Shown here one piece after another: positions 48,696-61,047 of a stretch of 64,000 bases of DNA. The stretch is from Myxocyprinus asiaticus (lineage: Eukaryota > Chordata > Actinopteri > Cypriniformes > Catostomidae). The stretch is taken from the NCBI RefSeq assembly GCF_019703515.2, contig NC_059347.1, positions 20,234,001 to 20,298,000 of the forward strand, written 5' to 3'. How positions within the stretch are numbered: the first letter of the stretch is position 1; every line of letters starts with the position of its first letter. The position numbers and the translations under genes are program-made. A model generated the notes under the pieces. That model was not told the origin of the DNA and did no database searches. It saw nothing but the letters and a program-made list of their open reading frames with translations.

Positions 48696-51600
48696 AAGTC
48701 AGACCGATACCACAAATTAGGGGTGCTAAATCCTGCTCTCAGAGAATATCTTCCTTCTTGATGCCCTCTTTTTTATATATTTTTATTTAATTTGTGTTTA
48801 CACAAATGGTGTATGGATAGATGATTAAGCAACAATGCACTCGCAATCATGTAATTGCAATGAATTTCAGCAAGGCTGTGATTCGGCTGCATAGCTGATA
48901 ACAACAGCATGATTGTAAGTGTGATATTTATTTTATACAACAGTTCAGTAAATAAGTTAATATTGTTTAACTGACATTTGGACAGTTATTTTGTCTCTGC
49001 CAATGAAAAAGTTCCAAACAAATTCAAAGGATCAAGCTTTGACTGGCAGCCGTGAACGCAGACAGGCAGTGATTCAAACAGTGAAGCGTCCCAGTGCTGT
49101 CCATTCAGATTAGAGGACTAACTAACTGTATGTTTAAGATTTTTTATGAAGTTGTGAATTCTTAAATAAAAGATGATGAAAAAAAAAAAGATTTGTCTTC
49201 TTGCGAAGCTCAGTTTCAACTTAAAAATCACTGTCTGTAATTTTAAATACAAAGACCTTGATTAGTTTGTTCAGGTGTGTATGTGTGTTCAGTTAAAACT
49301 CAACACTGCAGGAAAGTTGAGCTCCAGCAGCAAGAATGAACTCCCCTGCTGTAAATCAAGTCATTAAAGCTACACTATGTATTTTTTTTATGTAAAAAAA
49401 TAACAAAATGTTATTAATGAGAGAGTGCAACAAAAATCCATCTTCCAAACCATGTCTTTACCCAAATACACTGATAAACCTATAATAATGCCATTGTTAT
49501 ATGTCTCATCACTGTCACGACTGCTATGTTGATCGGAACTGCACCCAAGAATTTCACACACCATTGCACTTGTGTATATGGCTGTGTGACAATAAAGTGA
49601 TTTGATTTTTAATGATTTATATTTTAGAGCTGTCTAGACAGATTTCGAGGGAAATTGCATACATACATCATTCGCCCGTGCGTGTCACGTCATATCCATA
49701 CACAGAGAAAATAAGATCTCTGTGTGTGGGAGTAGCGTGAACCTGAAAGTTTGTCACAACGAGCGAGAAAAATTGACCATGGATCTTTCAAAACGGTAAA
49801 CCTCCGGAGAATCACTGGTTGTAAAAACAAAGAAACCCCAAACAGAGCAGAGTCTACAAGCAAAAAGTGTAAGCAACAGAGTCTGTAATAAAACCCGAAT
49901 CAACATTGGCTTGGCTTTTCAGAGGTGGCGACAACTCTGAGATCTGAAAGGATTTAAAAGTGACCCAGAGATGACTTTTTTCTTACTCAACAGGTAAGAT
50001 ATTTTATTGATATGGTTTACGTATTTGTGTGTGTGTGTAGTGAAATACAATAATATACTGTAGTCGGTGCAGAACTTTTCACTTGCTAGCACACGTGTGT
50101 ATTTTTCTTTATTAAGGCAATAATTTATATAAATAATTCCTTTAGTCCTCGGCTTGCCAAGGACATGTGAGTCTTGAAATGATGTTGACCACTGGTTGGT
50201 AACAATGACAATCTATAAATTACTTACTACCGTGGTCCTCTTCCTCACCTTGCTCCTCTTCTAACTCCTCCTCTTGCTCCTCTTTGAACTCCTCCTCCTC
50301 TAATTTGAACTCTAGCTCTCCCTCCAACACCCTTTACTCTGTCTGCATTGTTTGCATCCATTGTTCAAAACCTATAACTTGACCTTTGGCCTATTTATAG
50401 GCCTATTCTAAAGCCATGATTGGTTGGTGTTAAGTAAAGCAATGAGTGTTCACACATGTGAGGAGTTAGTGTGAGGCACTGATGAATTAGTGTGGCATTT
50501 TGATTGGTTGTGTTTGAAAAATGAAATCAAGATACTTCCTGTTTGATTTTTGTGTGTTACATAGAGAATTGTGTGTTGTGTTTTACAAGAAGTCGAAGGC
50601 CGAGAATTAGTGTATGATTTTGCAGATTTGGTGTGTGGTTCTGGTGTTTGAGTGTCAGGTTTCAGACATTGTGTGACAAGTAATGATTTTGTGTGTAAGC
50701 AGTTGAAAAAAACTGTAATGACTCAAAACACATAAAAGACGTTCATTTGTTTCCACCTACTGGTGTAAAAGTGTGATTTACAAAAATGGTTATCTGAACG
50801 AATAAATGAACAAATTTGAACTAATCTTTTATATAGGCCTTTATAATACCTGTATTTTACCAAGGTTATTCTATTAAAATTAAAATCTTTTTTGGAGTGA
50901 TTTTCTCATCTGAACGAATTCAAAAGACTCGAATCACGAGTGAATGACATACAGAGAAACATCATCTTGAGTTAATTCACTCAGCTAAAGATCCACCAAG
51001 CTAAATGTGAAATTAATTGTAATAGTTTTTTGTGGTGTTTAGTATAAGTTTAATCTACAGTAGTTGCAACATTGTTGATTTTCTTTAAAAACTTTTTTTT
51101 TCTTTTTTTTTCTTTTTTTTATAAATGTAAAATAAAAATTTATAATTATTTGAATGGTTTTTTAAACTGTTTCAGTATTTTGTATAACTTTATAAGAGTG
51201 TTTATTATAGAAAATGACAATATTCTGAATGAATATTAGCCAGCTATCTTGAATGATGTAAACACAATAAACATTTTTTTTTAAATAATAAGACAAAACA
51301 CTTTCTATGCTTAAAAGTGGAATACATTAAATGTGCACATCTAATAGTGTCACTGGGGGCTGAGCCTCCCCTAAGATCGAAATCCTAGAATCGCCCCTGT
51401 ATTTGGGGTTATTTGGGGTTGTGGACTAATGCTATCCTTTCACAGACAATAATTGTCCCATAAATTCAGAGAGAATATGCAGTTCATAAAACAGAGCAAG
51501 TAGATACATACTTAACCTATTCCTTCAGGTGTGCCCATTGCCTTTGCTGATTATTTAGTAGTTCAAGATTAACTTGCAATATTATTTGCATTACAGTTGT

Positions 51601-52130
51601 TGTACAGCTGTGCCATTTCAATATATACCAACAGTTAGTAGTATAAACTGAAGAGAGAGAGATTAATTTTACATTGTGCATCAAAGGCAAATCACCATCA
51701 CGTTATGATTTATGAAGTTGTTTGTGAAAATGCAGCTATCACCTTTTTGTTTCACATGATGATCATCCATTGGTATGTTATTTAAGTGGCCACACAGAGC
51801 AACGCTATAAACCCTTCTGTGGTTTACAATCCAGATTGTGAGTCCAGTTCTGGTTCCAAATACACTTACCATAGTACTCAAAGCAAATTGTTCAAAATGC
51901 CACAAGCTAAAACACATTGTGACTAAAACGCAATGTGTCATAGCATCATGACACACATTTGACCAAGCTGCGTGCTCACAGTTTCTCAAGAATTCCTTTG
52001 TGCTTGATCTTCAGAAGGACTGTGGTCAAGCCAGACTTTTCCAGCATGTTTCTTGCATGTAGTTAATTGCATGTGTCCTTTATTGAAAACTCTCTCCCCA
52101 CTTTATTTCTCCCATCTCTGCTCTGTCCAG
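48696..52130. other. kcnt1 intron before the 39-nt exon
   Basis: At 49520-49612 'cccaagaatttcacacacca' and 'gtgtgacaataaagtgattt' look like another LINE 3' end. At 51345-51402 'gaatcgcccctg' and 'ctgagcctcccctaag' resemble a hAT-type terminus without a found partner. A purine-poor tract with repeated 'ctcctc' lies at 50240-50340. No exon seen. Confidence 0.5.
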
Positions 52131-52169
52131 GTACACAGAGGAGTACAGTATGGATTCCACCAATGCACA
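52131..52169 (+). CDS. kcnt1: kcnt1 39-nt small exon (exon 2 of the B form)
   Basis: Acceptor 'tctgctctgtccag' and donor 'CACA|GTAAGT' enclose 13 codons' worth of sequence, YTEEYSMDSTNAQ with split first and last codons. The mammalian Slack-B form has a similar short acidic/Ser-rich stretch between GQR and VQVEF. Entry and exit are both phase 2, so skipping or inclusion keeps the frame. It is too short to stand out as an open frame; support comes from splice sites, phase and placement. Confidence 0.78.
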
Positions 52170-53189
52170 GTAAGTCAGAGTACTGTGGAAATATGGTATC
52201 TATCCAGGTGCAGCCTTCCATCTTTGTAGGTGTCTGTCACCTCTCGTTGGATTGAAGACCGTTAATCAAAAATCTAATCAGACTTCAGATATTTAGGTGA
52301 CACTGACTGTTAGCTCTACAAACACTCTGGGTTAGGGTTTGGCTAGGTAGGCCTTGTCCATACGTTTACATATATTTTTGAAAACACAGTGTGTGCCCTC
52401 CGTTTAAAAAAAAAAATAAATAAAAAAAATCCTATTTTATGGAAGGATGTTTTACCAGTACTACTAGATTTTACATGAACTCTGATGCAAGGAGTTCTAA
52501 TATAAAGAGAGCAGTCACATGGCGATTGGCTCAAAAGCATGATTCTGGATTTGAGTACACATGAGCAAAGATGGCAACATCCAGGTTGCATACTTAAAAG
52601 GGCTGCATGTGCCAGCCAAGCAACTGCCATTGAGATGAATGAGAAAGGATTTATAGACCTCCTTGCTATATATCCAAAATCCTCTTGTCAGTTTTGAGTG
52701 CTCTTTGAACAGTTGAGAAAGAGGAAGCTCTGGGACACTTGTGTTCAAACCAGGGCACAGCGTATAACATATCTTCGGCCTCTAAAAATATATATCACGC
52801 TTAAGCAGTAAATTATAATTAATAAATGCAAATGTAGAATGGATGTGAGGGTGTGTTTTTTTTTTTTAGAGGTGGATTTTTTTGACATTTCAGTTGTAAC
52901 AAATGCCTACATTTAGGTACAGTATTATTCAACATTTAGCATATATAGGGACAAGAAAATAGCAAATATGCTACATTTAAGAGTTAATGTTAAAACAACA
53001 TTATGAATATTTTACATGTGTGGTCAAATGCTGCCATCAAGCTATGTCAGACTTTAAAAGTTGAGCATACACAAACACAACCACAGTGTTGTAATTACCA
53101 GTGTGGAAAGCTGGTATTGATTTTAAGCTGTAATGGTGAATGTCGACTGTACAATTTAGTTTATATGCATTCTACTGTATATAAAACTT
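52170..53189. other. kcnt1 intron
   Basis: AT-rich intron without recognised repeats beyond short A and T tracts (52406-52430, 52857-52868). Confidence 0.4.
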
Positions 53190-53197
53190 TAAAGAAT

Positions 53198-54860
53198 CAG
53201 GGACTAAAAACGGTTCAAGGAACAAAACCGAAAGCGTTTACAATTCTGGCAGAATGTAACTGAAAAAAAAGTGACTTTACATTTGGCAGATGCTTTTATC
53301 CAGAATGACTTACAGCGCCCTTATTACAGGGACAATCCCCTTGGAGCAACCTGGAGTTAAGTACCTTGCTCAAGGACACCATGGTGGTGGCTGTGGGAAT
53401 TGAACCAACAACCTTTTGCTTACCAGTTTAGTGCTTTAGTCCACTACACCACCACCACTCCATGTATATTTATTAGATTATTTTCAATTGTTCCGGAGTG
53501 AAATGCAATTTCTTTTTATGTGGGTAACCGGTTATAACCGGTTTATTTCGTTCCGATAATTTTTTAATGAAACCAAAGACCAAAGGGTTTATCACAGTAC
53601 ATTTTGGGAATTACACCACTTCGTGTTGCCGGAAAAAAAACGTGTGCTTTGATCCTGAAGGAAACCTCTTCATCACACATTTCTTTGCCTAATTGACCAT
53701 TGTGGATGTCGCATTAGGTGAATGAAGACCTTTTTAACAACTATGTATAATTACTATATATACATGCACGACTAATCCAGATACAAGGAAAGCATTATTA
53801 GAGGTAAATTTGTTTCCAAGTCTTCACTGAATTATTGTTAGATGTGATGCGCGACTGCTGTGTGCATTTTCCATTTCCCTTTTTGATTTGTAACTAGTAG
53901 CAACTAATAAACAAGTTAAAAAAAATAAACAATTCTAGAGCAAATAGTTTTCCTAAAAATTTGTTGGACAGCAGGTCTAAGTAATACCAAGCTATAGAAA
54001 GTCAGATTTGTTTCAACAAAGGGTTTATTATGTGTCCAGGAGTGTTGGTTAATCATGTTTTTGAGACGTTTTGAAGGAATGTGGTCCTAATTTCCAAATA
54101 TGTGGACTTCATTTTTATCAGCGCACTGACGTGCGAAAAATAAACGGATTTTTAAAAGCGGCATATCAAACGAAAGTAGAGACGTTACTCTTTACAACCA
54201 AACAGATTTAAATCAAAAAACTGGTTTCTTACCAGAGGCACTTTTGTTGCCGCTGCGCCTGTAGTATTGCTTCACGGAAATTGATGTCATGCTGTTGTGT
54301 CATGCGATGCGGTGCTCCAGAAGTTTAATCCTTATATGACAGTGTTGAGTGTTGTGAACAGTATTCAGTCGGGTTTTAATTTATTTAAATTATGCGTTGC
54401 ATATAGCGAAGCCAAAATACAACGTCCACACATGTGGATGTGGGGTCGCACGAGGTTAATACAGATTTGATGCTGCCGAGTTTTGACTGAGAAGCAGATC
54501 TGTAATTAAAATGTTACTTAACTGTTAATTAACTGTATGCTTGTTATCATTTTTATGCTGATAAATCCACCACACAGGAAAAATTTTATTGCTTATTTTC
54601 GCCTATTTTAATGAGGCAAGTGGCTTATTTTGGGCTTGTTTTCCAGACCACGTTGCTTGTTTCTCTTGCGAGATCTGGTGACACTGCAATTGAGATTTCA
54701 CCCACCCCTTAGTGCAGAGTATTGTCATTTTAAAAAGAACTTTATTAACCAGTTACCATTTGGAAAGGAAGCTGTGGAACTTCTGAACCATAATAAAAAT
54801 AAAAATACAGTTTTTTCTCAGAATGAACTGAAATGAAAAACATTTCGTTTTTAGTCCCTG
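53198..54860. mobile_element. hAT-like element, family X copy B, with nested SINE
   Basis: Ends CAGGGACTAAAAACGGTTC and CGTTTTTAGTCCCTG are inverted and match the copy at 13839-14907. Flanks TAAAGAAT (53190-53197) and TATAGAAA (54861-54868) agree at 6/8, a diverged 8-bp duplication. The subterminal 'attgttccggagtgaaa' is shared with copy A. Without the SINE at 53268-53462 it is about 1.47 kb, longer than copy A (1.07 kb), so copy A has an internal deletion or B an extra insert. No transposase recognised. Confidence 0.75.
53268..53462 (-). mobile_element. tRNA-derived SINE inserted in the hAT-like element
   Basis: On the minus strand: a tRNA-like head with 'gtggtgtagtggactaaag' and 'gttggttcaattcccac' (A and B boxes), then 'ccttgagcaaggtacttaac', and the tail 'ggataaaagcatctgccaaa'. 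This body and tail are very common in teleost SINEs of the V-SINE type. It splits the host element and is therefore younger than it. Confidence 0.75.
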
Positions 54861-54868
54861 TATAGAAA

Positions 54869-55393
54869 ACATGACTGGCTGGAAAATATCCCATTCCTTC
54901 TGAAACAAATGTTCTGACTGGAAGTCAAACTGTTTATATTGCCTGCGCCTTCAGGTAAGTGCTCTTGCTGCTCAATGCGTATTTAGTGAGAATCTCTGTA
55001 TACTCATATCCACTCAAAATTCACTCAAATGTGCTGCAAAATCGCCTCAGTAGTGTAAAAAGTTACGGATCAAAAGCCAGCTTATGGTTCTGGTGGCCTT
55101 TCATACGTACTGTAGAAACCTTAGAAAAATAGGTGGACTTATAGTGTATGCATTCGTATGCCCTGGACTACACTATTGTTTTTAGTATATGTGGTATATG
55201 GTTCAAATGAGTCTTACACAAGTCTGCAAGTAGCCATTTTGTGTTTATAACTTACTACACTCATAACAGAGCAAAACTTAAGCATCTAAAGCACCCAGAG
55301 GATAGTTTAAACTGTATTGTGCAATTATATCATGTACCTTAGAAGAGGCAAATTACCCAAAATCCTCAGTTTCTGCAGTTACAAAAATAGTAA

Positions 55394-55426
<33 letters not shown>

Positions 55427-57716
55427 ACTCCAGTGCTAGTAAAGCTCTTGCTCAACACAGCAACGTGAATGTCCCTGTTCCATCTTTTTATGTTTATTTT
55501 TTTTATCTTTATTGTTTACCTTGGAATGTTAAATGCACTAAAAATAGAGCTAACACAGTATCTGTCGGTTGCAGAGCTTATGTGGGTGGGATGAAGTTAT
55601 ATGTGGGTTCTGCTCAAATCAAAGGATAAAGATTTTTACAGAGACTAAATTATTATCAGCGCAGCTATAATTGACTAGCCTTATTGTTCCATGTTGGCAC
55701 GAAGTCATGGTGTTATGGATTTCCCTGCAATTGTAATTTCAGTCCTTTCTAAATGTAAGAAGCCATTTGACAGTCAGGCAGAGCAATTATTTCTGGCACA
55801 ATGAAGGCTTGCAGACAAGAGGTTTCAACTGTGTATGTGTGTAAGTGTGCGCGTTTGTTTCGAAGTAAGTGGATAGCACATCCACACATCTATAAGCATT
55901 CTGTTTAGTTAGTGAAATTCAGTCTGGTACTATTTCATCAAATTGGTACAGTTTGGTTCTGCCTAATACTTTGCACAGGCTGCTGTACATTTGACATCTT
56001 ATGACTGTATACTTTGTCATTGGCAAAAGAACCCTCAGCTCTGTAAACATCTACTGTATATGTGTCACCACTGCCTGTGTTAAAGGCATCACCATGGAGA
56101 CAGGGCAAGGGAAGCGGGAAACAATAGCTGTTCTCTAGTATCTCTCTCTCTTTTTCTTGCTCCCTGCTGGATATGGTGCTTATAATTAGTGCCTGCAATG
56201 CACATCATGTCATGCACTAGACAAGTGTAAAGGGCTTTGGGAAGCTCTAGCCTGCCATTAGTATGATGCCTGGGGTATCACAAGTAGCAGACCTCCAAAT
56301 AATAATTCCCATAGTGAACTCATACACCAGTGATTTTATTTTTTAAGGGAAATTGAAAGTGTTACTGTTAAAATCATGTATTGTTCATATTTTATGATCT
56401 AATATGCATTGTTATCCTGAACTGGGCATTAGTGGAATAATTAGATGCAATGACTGATTATTTGAAAATGCAAAAGTAATTTCTGGGTCATATTTGATAT
56501 GTATATCTTTTGCATAAAGAAAATGAAGCCTATTTTTAGGCCCATTAAGACCTTATGCATTGTAACATGGCAATACAACTTTTTTTTTTTTTTAACTACA
56601 GTAGCACACACACACACACACAAGTAGCTTGCTGTAATGCAAAATTGTAAATTCTCATTACTGTAATGCAAAAAAGATGTATTATTTAAATTGTAATGAA
56701 CAATTAAGTCCTTTAGTATTTGTTTAATTGCCGTTAACTTATTTAAAAAAATAAATAAAAATTGTTTCCGAAAATATATTTTTAATTTCTGATTTATATT
56801 CCTGAAAATTAGATTTTTTTTATTTTTTTATATATATATAGATATTTTTGCATTACACTAATGAGAATTTGGGAGGAAAATGTACTTAATTGTCATGGAA
56901 ACAATATCGCTAAACAAAACAAAAAATTGAATGTTCTAAATTGGGTAATATTTTCTTTATACTAATTTTTTCCCCCAAAATTATCTTCTTGCGCTTCGGG
57001 GAAATATGACCAAGACAATTCTTTTTTTTTTTTTTAGGTATGTGCATTCTGCACCAACAAGATGAATCATTTTACAGCATCATTGTGTGGGTGGTGACTG
57101 CATATTTTGTTTTGTGATGCTACTCTGTGTTATGTTTTTTTTAAATTCATTCAAATCTGCTGTATATTTTAGTACTAATGGATGTTGTCTATAAAATATA
57201 GAAATTAAGAAAGTATAGATTCACCCAGAGTGGTGCTTAGTAAAACATTCATACACAGATGGAAGAAGTTGAGGTCTACCGAGAGTTGATGTGAACAGCC
57301 ACAGTTGCATCATGATCACACTGACCGTTACTAATGTTCCCTGACAGATGTCTGGATAGATTTGAAACGCTTTCTTGCATCTAAAGATGGATCTGAAGAT
57401 TGAAAGACATTATTAACACTAAGCACAGTTTCAGCTGCTTGAAGGTTTACAAGCTTCTAATAAACTTAAAGCAGTTTTCCCTTAGAAATGTGGTGTGAAC
57501 ATGTTCTAGATCATTTACAAGTGAAGGACCATTACAAGTGTTCAACACAGATTGTAAGTGCTGGCTGAGACATATTATGAGGTTGACATCACATTAATTT
57601 GAGGGATGCTGTTGTCATAAAAGGAGTGCATTATGGTATTGCTATGTACGTGTTTGCACAATGCAAAGATAATTTTGAAACATCATCTATATAAAATACT
57701 ACACATTTATTAAACA
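54869..57716. other. kcnt1 intron with simple repeats
   Basis: (TA)n-T tract at 55389-55423, (CA)n at 56606-56622 and T-tracts at 56580-56592 and 57022-57037. No exon or bounded element seen. Confidence 0.45.
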
Positions 57717-57718
57717 TA

Positions 57719-58205
57719 CAGTGGCCCCCTAAAAGTAAAAGCCTCACTTAAAATGTAAGAATGTCATTATTCATTATTAGATAAAATAGTAAAGCAAGTG
57801 GTGTGTACTTTAAACAAAGATAGCATTCTTTTCAAGCAAAACATTTCACAAAAAGAAGTTTGTTTTACATTTTAAAACAAATACTATTCAAAACTAATTG
57901 GGACACGTTGTATAACTTAGTTCAACATGTTTGTAGTTGATGTGATGAACTACACCTTTGGTTACTCTGCTAGGACACCTACTGTATGTGAATTTGAGGG
58001 TAACTGACTTCATACATCCACTAAAATCACCTTGGGATCGGTTGATTAAAAGTAATTACAAAAACAAAAAAAGGTGTAGTTAATTCTGAGAAAAGGCCTA
58101 GCATCATTTGTTTGCAGATGCTACTTGGTTGATATTTTGTTATAAAATTAAATCCATACATTTTAACATGTGACTTAAGTGTCTAAATACTTTTTGGGGC
58201 CACTG
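57719..58205. mobile_element. Tc1/mariner-like MITE, 487 bp
   Basis: Ends CAGTGGCCCCCTAAAAGTA and TACTTTTTGGGGCCACTG are near-perfect inverted repeats, flanked by TA on both sides (57717-57718 and 58206-58207), the target of Tc1/mariner transposases. Non-coding. Its right end lies 80 bp upstream of the kcnt1 exon at 58286. Confidence 0.82.
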
Positions 58206-58247
58206 TATCATGCATGTACTACTACTGTTCATAAACAATGAATTTAA

Positions 58248-58370
<123 letters not shown>

Positions 58371-58719
58371 TAAAAGCTTTTTACCCTCTGTGCAATTTAC
58401 AATCACTGTAAAGACATTTACAGCATAGAAAAATCGTCCTGGTTACTTGAGTAACCTCCATTCCCTGATGGAGGGAACGAGACGTTGTGTCGATGTAGTG
58501 ACACTAGGGGTCACTCTTGGGAGCCCGAGACACCTCTGGTCTTTGATAAAAGGCCAATGAATAATGGCGAGTGGTATTAGCATACCACTCCCCCGGACAT
58601 ACGGGTATAAAAGGAGCTGGTATGCAACCACTCATTCAGGTTTTGTGCTGAGGAGCCGAGACAAGGTCCCGGCCATTTCAGCGGGTAGTTCAGCATTGTG
58701 GCAGGAGGGACACAAAGTC

Positions 58720-58825
58720 TCATTCCCTCCATCAGGGAACAGAGGTTATGCAAGTAACCAGGATGTTCCCTATCTGTCACTCACTCGACGTTGTATCGAT
58801 GTAGTGACACTAGGGGTCCCTATAC
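58720..58825 (-). repeat. DIRS internal complementary region, copy 4
   Basis: 'ggttatgcaagtaaccagga' joined to 'tgttccctatctgtcac', again the complement of the joined termini. The stem bases changed to 'gcaa', and the copy's own 3' terminus at 58440 has the matching 'ttgagtaacc' variant in part. Confidence 0.75.
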
Positions 58826-59475
58826 GATACGCCGCAACTGGCTGAACTGTGTTACGTGAACTGGCGGTGTGTGACGGGCAGACCACTGTGTGCCTCATAG
58901 CCAGCGCACCAGGCCGACACGTAACGGCCCTTTGGGGACAAGTCGACTACCCAAAAGATAGAGACGGGCTAGCCCAGTCATGGCCTCTTATCCCCTTTTT
59001 TTTCCTCTCCCCAAAAAAAAGGGAATTAACCGACTGGGGCCACCAGGTCTAGTCGGGGAGGTGTCCCTCCCAAGGGGAAGACACCGCGGAGAAATATGTC
59101 ACATGGTCTTGCCGAGATTTGTCGGAAGTATGCCATGTGGAGAAGTCCCATGGTAGGTCCTACCCTACAGGGGAGGAGTTACTACAAGCATGGTGACTGG
59201 AGCAGAGGGGCCTCTGCCAAAGGAAGACGCAGTTTACCAACAGGGAAACTAATAAGTGGAATATATACGTCGCATGGGGATACCTACAGGGAACCACCAC
59301 ATGCAGAGCACCTACCCCAGTACAGGGCTTAGTTAGCACGTGTACTGAGCCGGCAGCGAGTTTCTCCGCAAACTCATCTGCCACAGGGCTCGAGGAAATC
59401 AACCAGGGAACACAGTTTGTGAACACTACTGGGAGTCAACGGCGCACGTCTTCAGCTCAGGGGAGGTGAAAGGCG

Positions 59476-59823
59476 CTACATGCAAGCGATACACCCAGCC
59501 AGCTGTCCCGGACTTACCTGCTTGTGTGTGCCACTACACAGAATGAAACCGGTTCCACCTGGAGATTGTAGAACCTTGCAAAGGTGTTGGGTGTTGCCCA
59601 GCCCGCTGCTCTGCAAATGTCTGTTAGAGAGGCCCAGGAGGCCTTGACCAGGGGGCGGCACGTCCTGGATGTGATATGCCATAGTTATGGCGTCAGTGAG
59701 CCAGTGGGCGATCCTCTGCTTGGAGACAGCGCTTCCTTTCTGCTGTCCACCAAAGCAGACAAAGAGCTGCTCAGAGACTCTAAAGCTCTGCATGCGATCC
59801 AAATAGATGCGTAAAGCGCGCAC
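59476..59823 (-). pseudogene. DIRS tyrosine recombinase C-terminal remnant
   Basis: Retains 'YLDRMQSFRVSEQLFVCFGG', 'GSAVSKQRIAHWLTDAI' and, after a deletion that removes the AHSTR motif, 'HLQSSGLGNTQHLCKVLQSP' in a shifted frame. It lacks the His-x-x-Arg pair and the Tyr in frame, so it is catalytically dead. Confidence 0.78.
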
Positions 59824-59879
59824 CAGTCACAGCAACATCAGGGCTGGGTCTGCCTCCTCCTGGGGCAGTGCTTGCAGGT

Positions 59880-60398
59880 TCACCACCTGGTCCCTAAAAG
59901 GGGTCGTGGGAACCTTGGGCACATAGCCCGGTCGAACTCACCGTGAGACGAGCCGGCGGACTCATCCGGAAGCCCAATCGGGGCAAACGAGCATGCTAGG
60001 GAATGGGAGGTCCATGGGGGGATACCCGGTGGAGGTGGTCCCATTGGGGTCCCCAAATTGTCCCCAGTTCTAGCCGCGCTGGCCTCATTCTCGTAGGTAG
60101 AAGGACCGAGGCTGGGAGCCGCTGGGGTGGCTTGCTTTCTTACGAAAGCAAGCCGCGACCGCAAGTTGCTATGGTCATGTTCTTGCAATAAGTACATGAT
60201 CCATCCACGAACGCTGTCTCCATGTGGATCGTGGAAGTTGAGAGATAACGACCACAACCAGGAATAACACACAAACGGAAAGGCATCATTAAAAAGATGC
60301 GTCTTTAAAAAGACGTTCTGTGTGTGCCGCTCTTTTAGAGAAATATACTCTTTTAGAAAAATATACTCTCTTTTTTCTGCCGAAGCGCCTAGGGGCAT
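59880..60398 (-). pseudogene. DIRS gag N-terminal remnant
   Basis: Starts with 'LGASAEKREYIFLKEYISLK', then 'AFPFVCYSWLWSLSLNFHDP', as in the gag starts of the other copies. It keeps 'LLQEHDHSNLRSRLAFVRKQ' and a Pro-rich stretch before running into recombinase-region sequence. The Cys cluster seen at 23334-23789 is largely lost through a frame difference. Confidence 0.65.
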
Positions 60399-60941
60399 TC
60401 TCTGCAGAGCACCAGTGCAGAGGAGGGAGAAGCCACTGAAATGCGCCGTCAGATCCAGCAGAGGTGAATGAACATCGTCAGCTCAGTGAACATCGACCGT
60501 TCGGCTCCGAAGAGAAAATCTGAATGAGTGGTTGCATACCAGCTCCTTTTATGTCCAGGGGAGTGGTATGCAAATACTACTCGCCAATTTTCATTGGCCT
60601 TCTATCAAAGACCTCCCAAGAGTGACCCCTAGTGTCACTACATCGACACAACGTCGAGTGAATGACAGATAGGGAACCATCATTATATACACAAACAACA
60701 GTCAACATTTTTATGGATTTTAATTTCACTATATGTGTGCATAAAAAAGACCTACAAATCTTTGTTGTGTGCATCACATGCTAAATCACCATAACAGCAA
60801 GGGTGACTTTGCAGCTTGTTTGAGGGTATTTATGATAGAAAGTTGGCTGGCTTGCTAGAACTGAATTTATCTATTATTTTCCTGGTGTGTTTTATGTGTA
60901 ACTTTGGTATGACCTCCCTTTCATAATTTACTATATTGTAG

Positions 60942-61047
60942 GCCTCAGAATACGCCTCTTCAACCTCTCCTTGAAATTGTTAACATGCCTCCTCTACATA
61001 ATCAGAGTCTCGTTGGATGACCCAACTAACCAAGACGCATGTGTACG
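60942..61047 (+). CDS. kcnt1: kcnt1 exon with start of S1 transmembrane segment
   Basis: Acceptor 'atttactatattgtag' and donor 'GTACG|GTGAGT'. The 106 nt encode [20 protein letters not shown] followed by [14 protein letters not shown] and a split Arg codon. The hydrophobic run is the first transmembrane helix of the six-helix KNa channel. 'RVSLDDP' followed by a Cys-containing loop fits KCNT1 better than KCNT2 as I recall them. Exit phase is 2. The next exon is not found in the remaining 2.9 kb and should lie past the window. Confidence 0.9.

Larger units (their letters stand above)
58438..60677 (-). mobile_element. DIRS-type retrotransposon copy 4, heavily deleted, inside a kcnt1 intron
   Basis: Both termini are present: CCTGGTTAC at 58438, and the 5' end (reverse complement GTTCCCTATCTGTCATTCAC) at 60677. 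The internal complementary region lies at 58720-58825. Between them remain only the recombinase end (59823-59476) and a gag piece (60398-59880), joined where RT, RNase H and half the recombinase are deleted, near 59935. TATA-like 'gggtataaaaggagctgg' lies near 58604. It starts 73 bp after the donor of the 58286 exon and ends 264 bp before the next exon. Confidence 0.88.
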
